From contig NZ_JAFIQT010000001.1 in assembly GCF_017355935.1 (NCBI RefSeq), forward strand, positions 1,984,001 through 2,048,000: a stretch of 64,000 bases of DNA, written 5' to 3'. The notes below the pieces were generated by a model. The model worked only from the letters and a program-made list of their open reading frames with translations, searched no databases and was not told the origin of the DNA. The position numbers and the translations under genes were made by a program. How positions within the stretch are numbered: position 1 is the stretch's first letter; every line of letters begins with the position of its first letter. Positions 46,842-54,889 of the stretch are shown in pieces. Source of the stretch: Telluribacter humicola (GTDB lineage: Bacteria; Bacteroidota; Bacteroidia; Cytophagales; Spirosomataceae).

Positions 46842-46893
46842 TCAATGCACGCGAAGCGGAAACTACTAGTAGTTTCCGCTTCGCGTGCATTGA
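46842..46893. repeat. Perfect 52-bp palindrome without loop
   Basis: Left arm starts TCAATGCACGCGAAGCGG, centre ACTACT|AGTAGT, and the right arm is the exact complement; all 26 positions pair. It lies between convergent genes, 23 bases after the second PA2169-family stop, and is not followed by a T-run on either strand. A separate normal terminator lies 13 bases further on. Confidence 0.9.
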
Positions 46894-46906
46894 GACAGGT
46901 ACCATA

Positions 46907-46939
46907 AAAAACGTCACTCTCAATGAGAGCGACGTTTTT
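46907..46939. terminator. Bidirectional terminator between copy 2 and the lipoprotein gene
   Basis: AAAAACGTC-A-CTCTC / GAGAG-C-GACGTTTTT with a 3-base loop and one mismatch. It has A-run and T-run ends, suiting both convergent transcripts. Confidence 0.88.
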
Positions 46940-46966
46940 GAATTTAGTCAACCAGATGAGCCATTA

Positions 46967-47404
46967 TTAATCGTTATCTGTATTGTTAATCTCTTTGCGG
47001 ATCTCGGTAATAGTATTATCTACTCCCTGCTTGAAATCCTGCCAGGTTTCTTTGGTTTCTTTTTCCAGACGATCAAGTGATCGATCCAGTTCTTTACGCT
47101 CATCTTCTAATGCACGTTTGCGATCGCGCCAGCGAGCTTTCTCATTAGCACTGGCTCTTTCTATCTCTCTGTCTGCTTCTTCTATCTCTCTGTCAATCTC
47201 TGTTCTTGTTTCAGTGATTTCTCTTCTGGTTTCCTCTCTTTCAGTTTCCCAGGTAGCTTCAGCAGTTTCCATATTACGCTCCATGTCGTCTCCGGCTGAC
47301 TCAGCAGTTTGCTCTGCGTTATTTTGAGTCCGGTCCGAACAGGCGGTAAAAGCAAATGTTCCCATTGTCAGCATTGCAGCTAACACATATGATGTCTTCT
47401 TCAT
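46967..47404 (-). CDS. Small coiled-coil lipoprotein
   Basis: 145 residues from the ATG at 47404; the open frame to 47491 adds 29 residues before a clear lipoprotein signal and is rejected. The signal MKKTSYVLAAMLTMGTFAFTAC ends in a lipobox (FTAC) with the lipid-carrying Cys near residue 22. The rest is a charged helical region rich in Glu and Arg (EREETRREITETRTEIDREIEEADREIERA), probably one long coiled coil. I know no defined function. By composition and neighbourhood it is an envelope stress protein. Inverted repeats lie in its leader. Confidence 0.8.
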   Translation of the reverse strand: MKKTSYVLAAMLTMGTFAFTACSDRTQNNAEQTAESAGDDMERNMETAEATWETEREETRREITETRTEIDREIEEADREIERASANEKARWRDRKRALEDERKELDRSLDRLEKETKETWQDFKQGVDNTITEIRKEINNTDND

Positions 47405-47438
47405 TTTTGTTGATGTTATGTTAGTGAACAAAAAGTTA

Positions 47439-47491
47439 GCCTTCGCAAAAGAAGGCGTTGGTATCAGTTTGTACAGAAAAAGGGATACCAA
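47439..47491 (-). promoter_or_regulatory. Two inverted repeats upstream of the lipoprotein gene
   Basis: GCCTTC-GCAAAA-GAAGGC (47439-47456) is a short hairpin; TTGGTATC (47458-47465) and GATACCAA (47484-47491) form an 8-base inverted repeat with 18 bases between. They lie 35-87 bases before the ATG and could be a leader hairpin and an operator. Confidence 0.4.
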
Positions 47492-47617
47492 TCAGGAAAA
47501 GCGTATATACCAGCAGGTGATGTGGAATTTCCTGCCCGTAATTCAACGAAAGAGAGAAAGGAAGTACTCAAAAAGTTCAATTTTGATTTAATAGTCGCTA
47601 TAACCGGGATTCTGCTT

Positions 47618-47748
47618 TTGGCACAGGTTTTTTAGCATCTACGGCAAGCACACATTGGAGAGGCGTTAGATTACTCATGATACGATGTGGTGGTTTATGG
47701 TTAAGGAAGCAAAATAGTCGGGTCGCATGACCTGACTATTTTTTTTGT
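47618..47748 (+). ncRNA. Putative small RNA with promoter-like motif and terminator
   Basis: On the + strand, TTGGCACAGGTTTTTTAGC (47618-47636) resembles motifs before neighbouring stress genes. About 75 bases downstream is a strong terminator: AAAATAGTC-GGTC / GACC-GACTATTTT plus four T (47711-47746). No gene of normal size lies between; the only ORF is 17 codons (ATG near 47679 to TGA in the hairpin). The + strand has no upstream gene that would need this terminator. So a transcript of roughly 100 bases is inferred. The rest of the 540-base gap holds nothing else I can identify. Confidence 0.45.
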
Positions 47749-47948
47749 TAAGCCCTGTAATGGATACGGTGGGGAGTGAGATAGCATTATGAGGAATATT
47801 GTACGCAAAAAAGAACAGTTTATAGAAAGACGGTAGCCGAAAAGGTACCCTGGCTTGCTGGCGTACGAATTGTAGGAAGAAGAAGCATAGCATATACAAT
47901 GGCTTATTGTGTATGGCGGTTTAGAGGCAAGTTGATCCGGTTTATCAA

Positions 47949-49094
47949 ATGAATATCGTAAAGCCATATCCCAAAATCCTTAGAATAGCAGCTACAATGG
48001 TTGTGGTGACACTAGGTGTCTATTGGATGATTTATTTAAAAGGGCTGCTCGTTCCTTTACTAGTTGCTAGTCTGCTGTCAGTACTTGTTTCACCCATTAC
48101 TATTCAGCTAGAAGAGAAAGGAGTACCCCGCATTGGTGCTATAAGTGTTACGATTGTACTATTCTTAGGTTTGATCGCTGGTATACTGTACTTCGTCACC
48201 ATGCAGATCACCGAGATGATTGCCATCTGGCCCGAGCTCTTACGCAAAGGGAGAGAATGGCTCTGGGAGCTTCAACTTATGGGGTACCGTACCTTCGGAT
48301 TCCAGCCCAACAGCCAGATGAACAAGCTGCAGGAGATGTCAGCGGCTATGATAAGTGATAGTGGCTCGGCAGTTCTGATGTCTACCACTGCGACTCTAGC
48401 CGACACATTGCTGGTACCTTTATATATGTTCTTCATGCTTTACTACCGCAACTTCTTTTGTAGCTTTCTGTATAAGCTATTGGGCAGGGAGGAGAAACGC
48501 CGCGTCAACCGCATCCTGCTAAGGATCTATGATGTAGTACACAACTACCTGGCCGGACTATTCATTGTGATGGTTATAGTAGGTTCACTTAACACAATCA
48601 GCCTGCTGGTGCTGGATGTTGAATACGCGGTGTTCTTCGGTTTCTTTGCGGCCTTGCTGTTACTCATTCCTTACATAGGAGTTATCATTGGGTCGCTTCT
48701 GCCGATAGCGATGGCTTTAATCACCAAAGACTCACCCATGTATGCCCTTGGGGTGGCGGGGGCCTTTGTATTTATTCAGTTTATAGAAGGTAATTTTATT
48801 ACTCCCTACATAGTAGGCTCTAAGATCAGTATTAATCCTATGATGGCAATTGTAGCTCTGGTACTCGGAGGAACTATCTGGGGTATACCGGGTATGGTCC
48901 TGGCGCTCCCTTTAATTGCCATCCTGAAGGTAGTTTTTGATCACTCTGAACGTCTAAAACCATTCGGATATATACTTGGAGAACCATTAGGATCAGACAA
49001 TGTAGCTCCGGCCGGTGATGAAGATGATAGTAGCAGGGCCAGAAAGGAATTAAATGGTAAAGTATCTACTCAGGTGATTGATGAAGTAGCATAA
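47949..49094 (+). CDS. AI-2E family transporter (PerM-like permease)
   Basis: 381 residues with about seven or eight transmembrane segments: two N-terminal helices (about 15-60), a soluble helical region (MQITEMIAIWPELLRKGREWLWELQ), and a C-terminal group containing VEYAVFFGFFAALLLLIPYIGVIIGSLLPIAMALI and ISINPMMAIVALVLGGTIWGIPGMVLALPLIAILKVVFD, which is the family signature. Members export autoinducer-2 or act as Na+/H+ antiporters. No quorum-sensing gene is visible nearby; in this island an osmotic role is at least as likely. Confidence 0.92.
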   Translation: MNIVKPYPKILRIAATMVVVTLGVYWMIYLKGLLVPLLVASLLSVLVSPITIQLEEKGVPRIGAISVTIVLFLGLIAGILYFVTMQITEMIAIWPELLRKGREWLWELQLMGYRTFGFQPNSQMNKLQEMSAAMISDSGSAVLMSTTATLADTLLVPLYMFFMLYYRNFFCSFLYKLLGREEKRRVNRILLRIYDVVHNYLAGLFIVMVIVGSLNTISLLVLDVEYAVFFGFFAALLLLIPYIGVIIGSLLPIAMALITKDSPMYALGVAGAFVFIQFIEGNFITPYIVGSKISINPMMAIVALVLGGTIWGIPGMVLALPLIAILKVVFDHSERLKPFGYILGEPLGSDNVAPAGDEDDSSRARKELNGKVSTQVIDEVA

Positions 49095-49211
49095 GTGGTA
49101 AGCACTAGAAACCGGTACGGTTTCAGGGAAGGTCACTAGATTAAAGATATAGGTATAATACTGGTTACTATACTATTGGAGCTGAAAATTGGCGGGAGCT
49201 GGTTTTTAGCT

Positions 49212-49580
49212 CTATTCATTAGTAGGATGCTGATTATTTATGATCTTGGTAATTTCGACAAAGCTGATAGGCTTATCCAGGAAATAATCAGCCCCTTTCT
49301 TCAATGCTTCGTCCCGAAGGTTTGACATAGCGCTCATCATCACAATCCGAATACCCATTGCTTTGATAGCTTCAATCTCGTTAATGCCTTTTCCGTCCGG
49401 TAAGTTATTGTCAAGAAATACCCACTGTGGCTTTAACTCATTCACATAAGTCAAGCCATCACTGATCGTAGTAGCTACTTTGATAGTAGTGTCAGGGGAT
49501 TTAGTTTTTACTTGTCTGAGTAAAAACTTTTGAATCAATATGCCTAGATCTACTTCGTCTTCTATAATTACAATATTCAT
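49212..49580 (-). CDS. Single-domain response regulator (CheY-like)
   Basis: 122 residues from the ATG at 49580 (MNIVIIEDEVDLGILIQKF); the frame continues upstream to 49652 but with atypical residues. The receiver domain has the acidic pair (EDE), the phospho-accepting Asp in WVFLDNNLPDGKGINE, the conserved Ser/Thr in VVMMSAMS and the Lys in YFLDKPISF. There is no output domain, so it signals by protein interaction. No kinase is adjacent; nearby kinases at 51703 and 56353 are candidates. Its upstream region holds CTCAATT / AATTGAG (49661-49676). Confidence 0.88.
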   Translation of the reverse strand: MNIVIIEDEVDLGILIQKFLLRQVKTKSPDTTIKVATTISDGLTYVNELKPQWVFLDNNLPDGKGINEIEAIKAMGIRIVMMSAMSNLRDEALKKGADYFLDKPISFVEITKIINNQHPTNE

Positions 49581-49835
49581 ATGGGGCATATTAATTAGCG
49601 AACTCCAATCTGTGGGTTGTTGTGTATAGGATATCATTTGCAAATGTAACAACCAAACTACTCAATTAAAATTGAGCATTAGATAATAAACTAAAATAAT
49701 CTTGCCATCTGTGTACTCTACTTATCCTCTGGATGATACTCCTGTGCAGGAACTTCATTCCACAACATGTAGAAAGCTATTCTCGGTAAGATAGTACATA
49801 AGCTTAAAAATATCTCAATAAGGCTCTATTATGCT

Positions 49836-49855
49836 ATGGAACGGGGTTTTTTAGG
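49836..49855 (+). promoter_or_regulatory. Promoter-like motif upstream of the YtxH gene
   Basis: ATGGAACGGGGTTTTTTAGG lies 53 bases before the ATG at 49909. It resembles the strings at 45698 and 47618, and also contains GGAAC, the -35 core of many ECF promoters. Confidence 0.35.
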
Positions 49856-49908
49856 TTTAGTACCAAAATGAGCATCAACTTTAAATGTTAACCAAAAAAA
49901 CAAAAACC

Positions 49909-50289
49909 ATGACTAACAGCAAAGTATTTTGGGGAATTGTTACAGCCGCTGCAACCGGTGCTGTTATCGGAATGCTATTCGCACCCGAGGAAGGTACCAA
50001 CACCCGCAGAAGAATCAAACGTTCAGCCAATGACTGGGCCACTGATATGCTTGATAAACTGGAACAGGGTAAAACAAAGGTACGTGATGCTGCATCACGA
50101 CTGAATACCCAAAGCCAGGAATTAAGAGATCGCTACAACTCAGATGATAATGATCAGGACTCTGACAGAGATTTGGCTTATAGATCAAGAACTACCGGTA
50201 CTACTGGAACAACAGGAACCACTGGAACTACTACCGGCACTACCGGGACTGGTACTATTGGCTCTACCGGAACAAGTACAGGTATTTAA
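49909..50289 (+). CDS. YtxH domain protein with Thr-Gly repeat tail
   Basis: 126 residues from the ATG at 49909; an ATG at 49885 would add MLTKKTKT. The N-terminus holds one transmembrane helix with GIVTAAATGAVIGMLFAPEEGTNTRRRIKRS, the YtxH / gas-vesicle GvpP-like signature. A charged helical region follows, then a low-complexity tail of TTG repeats (about residues 90-126). YtxH proteins are general stress proteins in other bacteria. The tail is unusual and may be disordered or surface-interacting. It is followed by a hairpin and the holin-like gene. Confidence 0.88.
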   Translation: MTNSKVFWGIVTAAATGAVIGMLFAPEEGTNTRRRIKRSANDWATDMLDKLEQGKTKVRDAASRLNTQSQELRDRYNSDDNDQDSDRDLAYRSRTTGTTGTTGTTGTTTGTTGTGTIGSTGTSTGI

Positions 50290-50300
50290 GCCTTGATCAA

Positions 50301-50337
50301 AAGAGGTAGTGCCTAAGGCATATATGCATTACCTCTT
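50301..50337 (+). terminator. Hairpin after the YtxH gene
   Basis: AAGAGGTAGTGC / GCATTACCTCTT, 12 pairs including one G-T, with a 13-base loop and no T-run. A weak terminator or a processing site before the next gene. Confidence 0.5.
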
Positions 50338-50421
50338 ATCCCACTTACTTGTACATGGTGATAGTGATACCTATACCCGCATCTGTACACACACTATTAT
50401 TTTACCTAAGCTAAGAATATT

Positions 50422-50799
50422 ATGTTACTGCAAGACGCCAAAACTAAAGCTGAAGAAACCTTTGGTCATTTGATTGACTACGCAGAGGCTCGCTGGAATG
50501 TAATTGCTCTGCAGATATCTGAGAAAACCGCCAATGTAGCCTCGTCTATCATTACCGGCCTGGCGCTGGCAGTAATTGGTCTTATATCTCTTGTATTCCT
50601 GAGTATTGCTATTGCCATGTGGGTAGGTGATATGCTGGATAGCATTCCTGCTGGCTATTTGATCGTAGCTGCGATCTATGCTATCGTAGGAGGCGTGCTG
50701 TTCAGTAACCGTAAGAAGTGGATTTTTTTACCACTTATGAATTCTATCCTTGAATCCCTATACCGAGAAAAAGATGACAATGATAAAAACAGTAGATGA
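50422..50799 (+). CDS. Phage holin-like membrane protein (DUF1469 / holin superfamily III)
   Basis: 125 residues. A short amphipathic start (DAKTKAEETFGHLIDYAEARWNVIALQISEKTANVASSI) precedes two transmembrane helices (about 45-75 and 80-105, ITGLALAVIGLISLVFLSIAIAMWVG and PAGYLIVAAIYAIVGGVLF). This is the layout of the 'phage holin family' annotated widely in bacterial stress operons; there is no phage gene nearby, so lysis is not implied. Its 3' end overlaps the next gene by about 26 bases, indicating an operon. Confidence 0.85.
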   Translation: MLLQDAKTKAEETFGHLIDYAEARWNVIALQISEKTANVASSIITGLALAVIGLISLVFLSIAIAMWVGDMLDSIPAGYLIVAAIYAIVGGVLFSNRKKWIFLPLMNSILESLYREKDDNDKNSR

Positions 50800-51271
50800 T
50801 TTGCGGGCACAGCGTGCTCTGGCTCATAATGACCTGGAGGTAGCCAAATCCAAGCTCAAAGAAGATACTGATACCTGGCTTGGAGAAACAGAACCCGTAC
50901 GGCGAGTAACCTTCCTGATGGGAGATTTATTCAAAAACCGCTATCAGGGGGTAATGGCCAAGAGTATCCAGGCAGGTGTAACTGCCGTAATGGGTAAAAC
51001 TGTACTACGAAAGCTACCTACTCCTCTGAACTACATCGTACCCCACATGATTAACAATGCTATTGTTAATTATACCAACCGCCACGGAGAGAAGTGGCTG
51101 ATCATGGGATTGCGGTGGTTAAAAGATGTTACTGAAGAAAAACCGGAGGAAAGATATACATACCCTGTGGCCACAACGACCACTGACACTACCTATACTA
51201 CATCATATAATGATAATACAGCGCTGCCAGCTACTGATGCTAGCACGCCACAAACAATGATTCCCTCATAA
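50774..51271 (+). CDS. Hypothetical protein linked to the YtxH / holin-like genes
   Basis: 165 residues from the ATG at 50774 (MTMIKTVDDLRAQRALAH); an ATG at 50780 is equally possible and the frame is open from 50750. The N-terminal half is helical and charged, the middle contains RVTFLMGDLFKNRYQGVMAKSIQAGVTAVMGKTVLRKLPTPLNYIVPHMINNAIVNY, a moderately hydrophobic segment, and the tail is Thr/Ser-rich. I do not recognise a family. Its overlap with the holin-like gene and its stress-island context suggest a membrane-associated accessory. Its stop codon lies inside a 35-base palindrome. Confidence 0.8.
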   Translation: MTMIKTVDDLRAQRALAHNDLEVAKSKLKEDTDTWLGETEPVRRVTFLMGDLFKNRYQGVMAKSIQAGVTAVMGKTVLRKLPTPLNYIVPHMINNAIVNYTNRHGEKWLIMGLRWLKDVTEEKPEERYTYPVATTTTDTTYTTSYNDNTALPATDASTPQTMIPS

Positions 51272-51289
51272 GTTATGAGGGAATCATTG
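51255..51289. repeat. 35-bp palindrome shared by two convergent gene ends
   Basis: 17-base arms (CAATGATTCCCTCATAA and its complement) flank one base. It contains the stop codon of the upstream + strand gene (51269-51271) and of the - strand response regulator (51273-51275). Both proteins therefore end in the same residues, MIPS. It probably acts as terminator in both directions although T-runs are absent. Confidence 0.8.
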
Positions 51290-51689
51290 CTGTATTTAAC
51301 CAAAAGTCGCTGATTTTCTGAATGACATCTTTCAGATGCTCATAACTCGATGGCTTTACAACGTAGCTATTGGCACCCAGAAAATACGATGAGTTAACAT
51401 CATCTGGCGCTTTGGAAGTGCTGAAAATAATAATTGGAATCGAACGAAGTTGCTTATCAGATTTCAATACCTTTAATACCTCACGGCCATCCCGTTTTGG
51501 CATATTCAGATCAAGCAGGATAAAAGAAGGAGCATTGTCACCCGAGGTAGTACTTAGGTGATTAAGTAACTGTTCACCATCCTCAAAGAAGAGTATATGG
51601 TGTGGGATGTTGTTGTCCTCAAATGCAGCCTGTACCAGAAAGCGGTCATCAGCGTCATCATCAGCCATTAATATGCTCTGATTAATCAT
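51273..51689 (-). CDS. Response regulator (Rcp1-like receiver)
   Basis: 138 residues from the ATG at 51689 (MINQSILMADDDADDRFLVQAAF); the frame extends to 51818, but the extension overlaps the kinase gene without protein-like sequence. Receiver landmarks: acidic triad ADDDADD, phospho-Asp in FILLDLNMPKRDGREVL, Thr/Ser in IIIFSTS and Lys in SYVVKPSS. The DDDxxDxxLV..F layout and DD-linked loop match receivers paired with phytochrome-like or CHASE kinases. It lies 13 bases after the kinase gene at 51703, its likely partner. Confidence 0.9.
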   Translation of the reverse strand: MINQSILMADDDADDRFLVQAAFEDNNIPHHILFFEDGEQLLNHLSTTSGDNAPSFILLDLNMPKRDGREVLKVLKSDKQLRSIPIIIFSTSKAPDDVNSSYFLGANSYVVKPSSYEHLKDVIQKISDFWLNTAMIPS

Positions 51690-51702
51690 GAGGTATGTTC
51701 TT

Positions 51703-53145
51703 CTAGCTAATAAAAGGTTGTATCGGCAAATATATAAAAAATTTAGCACCTTTCCCTTCCTGTCCTTCGGCAATAATATAGCCATTATGGTTAGATATAA
51801 CCCGGCGACATATGGCAAGGCCTATACCTGTTCCTTCAAACTCACCCCGGCCGTGTAATCTTTGAAATATGACAAATATTTTTTCAGCATATTCGGGGCT
51901 GAAACCAATGCCATTATCAGCAAATTCAATCCGGTGAAACTGTAATTCTTTATGAGCGGGCTTAATGTTAGGTATCTCACTGCCTCCCACTAATTTATAA
52001 GAAATAGTGATATGAGGTATAACCTCTGGTTTACTATATTTTATGGAATTAGAGACAAGGTTTTGAAAGAGCTGAATCATTTGCACCGGATATGCTTCCA
52101 AGCCAGGCAAATACGCCGAGTCAATAACAACATTACGCTCCTTAATAGTTTCCGATAGGTTACTTTTTACTTCTTTCAGTATTTCATTGAGGTCTACCTC
52201 CTGCGCGTTATCTCCCGGATTAACAAGTCTTGAAAAGGCAAGTAAGTCATTAATAAGCAGTTGCATACGTTGAGCAGAATCGTTAATTTTGTCTAGCATG
52301 ATCAGAGCATCGCCTTTGAGCTGCTGCCTGTGCTTCAGCAGCAGACGGTCCGAGAAGGATTGTATCTTACGTAAAGGCTCCTGAAGGTCATGGGAAGCTA
52401 CGTACGCAAACTGCTCAAGTTCATTATTAGAGCGGTTGAGGTTCTCAACTTTATTTTCCAGTTCTATCCGATACAGGTTGTTGCGACGGAGTTCCCGATC
52501 AAGCAGGATAAACGAAGCGGTTAAAAACACCAGAGCTACCAGCATAATTACCCAGTTGTACCGGAATACCTGCTTCTTGTAGTTATCCCGGCTTTGCATC
52601 CGGTTATGCATCAATTTAGTTTGTGCTATACTCAGGTCATCCATAATGCGGTTGGCCTCGGCTATCAGGACGGAGGCATCCCGTAGTAGTGCCTCCTGAT
52701 CCTGTCGGTTGGCAGTGTAAGTACTATCGGTCCAGTATATGTGAGTTCTTTCGTATAGCTCGTCCAGTGTAGCCTCCAGTTCCTTGACCCGCTTATTGAG
52801 GGGAGGAGGGGTAATGAGTGAATCGAGCTGGTTCAGCAGAGGGTCCAGATCGCTTATGTGCTTGTGGATGGCTCGTTTATTTGCTTCATCCCGTAGTAGC
52901 AGATAGGTGCGTCCATGATAGACAGTTTGATAAAATTTTGATGAAGTTTTCTCGAGGGTATTCATAATCTGCTGGGTGTGATCAACCCGTTCAGAGTAGA
53001 AAATCAGCTCCTCATTGATTTTATGATAACTATATGATAAAGCGATGATGAGCAGGATAGATATACCAAACAGAAAACGGATAGCCCATGTAAGCTGACG
53101 CTCGTCCAATGATCTGTTTAATAAGCGTAGAGAGGTAAGATTCAT
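51703..53145 (-). CDS. Sensor histidine kinase with CHASE3 sensor domain
   Basis: 480 residues: TM1 (about 21-40), a periplasmic helical CHASE3-type domain (about 42-190, with KINEELIFYSERVDHTQQIMNTLEKTSSKFYQ), TM2 (about 195-215), coiled coil, HisKA box FAYVASHDLQEPLRKIQSF with the phospho-His, and a HATPase domain with N-box LVSNSIKYSKP, FADNGIGFSPE and GEFEGTGIGLAICRRV. It autophosphorylates on a periplasmic or membrane cue. Its cognate response regulator is the gene 13 bases downstream. The signal is unknown. Confidence 0.92.
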   Translation of the reverse strand: MNLTSLRLLNRSLDERQLTWAIRFLFGISILLIIALSYSYHKINEELIFYSERVDHTQQIMNTLEKTSSKFYQTVYHGRTYLLLRDEANKRAIHKHISDLDPLLNQLDSLITPPPLNKRVKELEATLDELYERTHIYWTDSTYTANRQDQEALLRDASVLIAEANRIMDDLSIAQTKLMHNRMQSRDNYKKQVFRYNWVIMLVALVFLTASFILLDRELRRNNLYRIELENKVENLNRSNNELEQFAYVASHDLQEPLRKIQSFSDRLLLKHRQQLKGDALIMLDKINDSAQRMQLLINDLLAFSRLVNPGDNAQEVDLNEILKEVKSNLSETIKERNVVIDSAYLPGLEAYPVQMIQLFQNLVSNSIKYSKPEVIPHITISYKLVGGSEIPNIKPAHKELQFHRIEFADNGIGFSPEYAEKIFVIFQRLHGRGEFEGTGIGLAICRRVISNHNGYIIAEGQEGKGAKFFIYLPIQPFIS

Positions 53146-53410
53146 TATAGAGGACTACTGAGTAAAAAGTACACAAATCGGATAAGAATACACAGAGTGT
53201 AGAAATAATTACTCACGAAAAATGGTTACATTTACAGTGCCAGTTTGGTATTCCTGAGACATAAAAAAATAAGCTATACGAATGTTAGTCAAATTGATAG
53301 TTAAGTGGTTATAAGTTGGGGCTTCTACTAAAAGAAGTTTAGACCAAGTGACCTAAACGAATGTGGAATCAGATTTTGAGATACGCTAACACAAATATTA
53401 TTAAATAAGT

Positions 53411-54865
53411 ATGCAGCGACAAACCCAAGTTCAACGACAAACGTTGAAATACTCTCCGCTACAAATTCAAATGCTCAATCTTTTGCATTTGACCACTTTG
53501 GAATTGGAGCAGCGTATTAAGGAGGAGATGGAGGAAAACCCTGTGCTTGAAGAGGGTAAGGATGAGAATTCAACGGAAGAAGAAAAAGTAGAGGATTTAC
53601 TGGACCCGGGTGAAACGGTAGGAGTGGGCGATGACGAAGTGCCCGTTATGCAGGACTATTACGATTGGGATGAATTCAGAGATGATGATATTCCTGATTA
53701 TAAAACCTACGCCAATAACTTCTCGGCTGATGACGAGCTATACACCCGCCCGATGGTCGAGACGGTTTCATTCAGAGATGAACTTAAAGAACAGGTTCAC
53801 TTTCTCCGACTGAATGAGCGTCAGCAACTTATAGCCGACTTTATCTTAGATTCACTTGACGAGGACGGATTTTTGCGCCGCGAAAGTGATGTCATGGCCG
53901 ATGATATCTCCTTTGCCAACAGCATATTTGTGGATCCTGATGAGGTGGAATCAATGCTGAGAATGATACAGCAACTGGATCCGGCTGGAATTGCCGCGCG
54001 GGACTTAAAGGAGTGTCTCCTGATCCAGCTTGACCGCATGAACCACAAAGGCGAAAATTGGGAATTAGGCCGTAAAATAGTGTCAGAAACCTTCGATGAA
54101 CTAGGCTCACGCAATTATGATAAAATAATGCGGGTGCTCGAAATTGGCGAAGAAGAGCTCAAAAACGCTATTCAGCTGATTACATCACTTAATCCCAAAC
54201 CTGCCTCTAGCCTCCGGAACGACGCACTGATCAATGATAGTATCAAGCCTGACTTCCTGTTGCGCTATACGGATGACGGCGATATAGAAGTACAGCTAGC
54301 CTGGGGAAATAGCCCTGCTCTGCGAATGAGCAAGCTATTTACAGAAATGGCCGAAAAGAAGAACGACCGGGCTACAAACCAGTTCCTGAAGAACAAGATC
54401 AATTCGGCTAAGTGGTTTATTGATGCCATTAAGCAGCGCGAAACCACGATGCTTAATACCTTGAAGGCTATCGTGAGGCTGCAGTACGATTACTTTCAGA
54501 CGGGGGATATCAAGAAGCTACGCCCCATGATCCTGAAAGATGTTGCCGAAATGATCGATATGGATATCTCTACGATCTCCAGGGTGACGACCAATAAGTA
54601 CGTACAGACACCCTTTGGCATTATTTTGTTAAAAGACTTATTTACTGAAGGAGTAGCTAGTGAGGATGGTACCGAAGTCTCTAACCGGGCTATACAGGAG
54701 GCTATTCGTGAAATCGTCGATGCAGAAGATAAGCGTCATCCTTTGAACGATCAACAAATCACCGATATGCTTGCCGATCGCGGATACAACGTGGCACGGC
54801 GCACCGTAGCTAAGTACCGTGAACAACTAAATATACCTACTGCCCGCTTGCGTGTAGTGATATAG
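53411..54865 (+). CDS. rpoN: RNA polymerase sigma-54 factor RpoN
   Basis: 484 residues. Region I, Gln-rich, starts MQRQTQVQRQTLKYSPLQIQMLNLLHL; region II is acidic (EEGKDENSTEEEKVEDLL, DDDIPDY); region III has the core-binding domain and SAKWFIDAIKQRETTMLNTLKAIV; DVAEMIDMDISTISRVTTNKYVQTPFGI is the -12-binding helix-turn-helix; and the RpoN box ARRTVAKYRE lies near the C-terminus. It directs RNA polymerase to -24/-12 promoters and needs an enhancer-binding activator, encoded next. It heads a four-gene run with gaps of 19-24 bases. Confidence 0.96.
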   Translation: MQRQTQVQRQTLKYSPLQIQMLNLLHLTTLELEQRIKEEMEENPVLEEGKDENSTEEEKVEDLLDPGETVGVGDDEVPVMQDYYDWDEFRDDDIPDYKTYANNFSADDELYTRPMVETVSFRDELKEQVHFLRLNERQQLIADFILDSLDEDGFLRRESDVMADDISFANSIFVDPDEVESMLRMIQQLDPAGIAARDLKECLLIQLDRMNHKGENWELGRKIVSETFDELGSRNYDKIMRVLEIGEEELKNAIQLITSLNPKPASSLRNDALINDSIKPDFLLRYTDDGDIEVQLAWGNSPALRMSKLFTEMAEKKNDRATNQFLKNKINSAKWFIDAIKQRETTMLNTLKAIVRLQYDYFQTGDIKKLRPMILKDVAEMIDMDISTISRVTTNKYVQTPFGIILLKDLFTEGVASEDGTEVSNRAIQEAIREIVDAEDKRHPLNDQQITDMLADRGYNVARRTVAKYREQLNIPTARLRVVI

Positions 54866-54889
54866 GCAAACCCTACTTACCATACTTAT

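Noticed and set aside
47616-47640. Sigma-54 promoter before the small RNA
   Set aside because: TGGCAC is present but the -12 GC is missing at the right distance, so it is not called as sigma-54.
47701-47967. Minus-strand open frames of 74-88 codons before the AI-2E-type transporter gene
   Set aside because: Composition is Tyr/Cys/Ser-rich and not protein-like, and they run through a terminator hairpin.
50422-50799. Prophage remnant because of a holin-like gene
   Set aside because: No other phage gene, and this holin family is common in stress operons.
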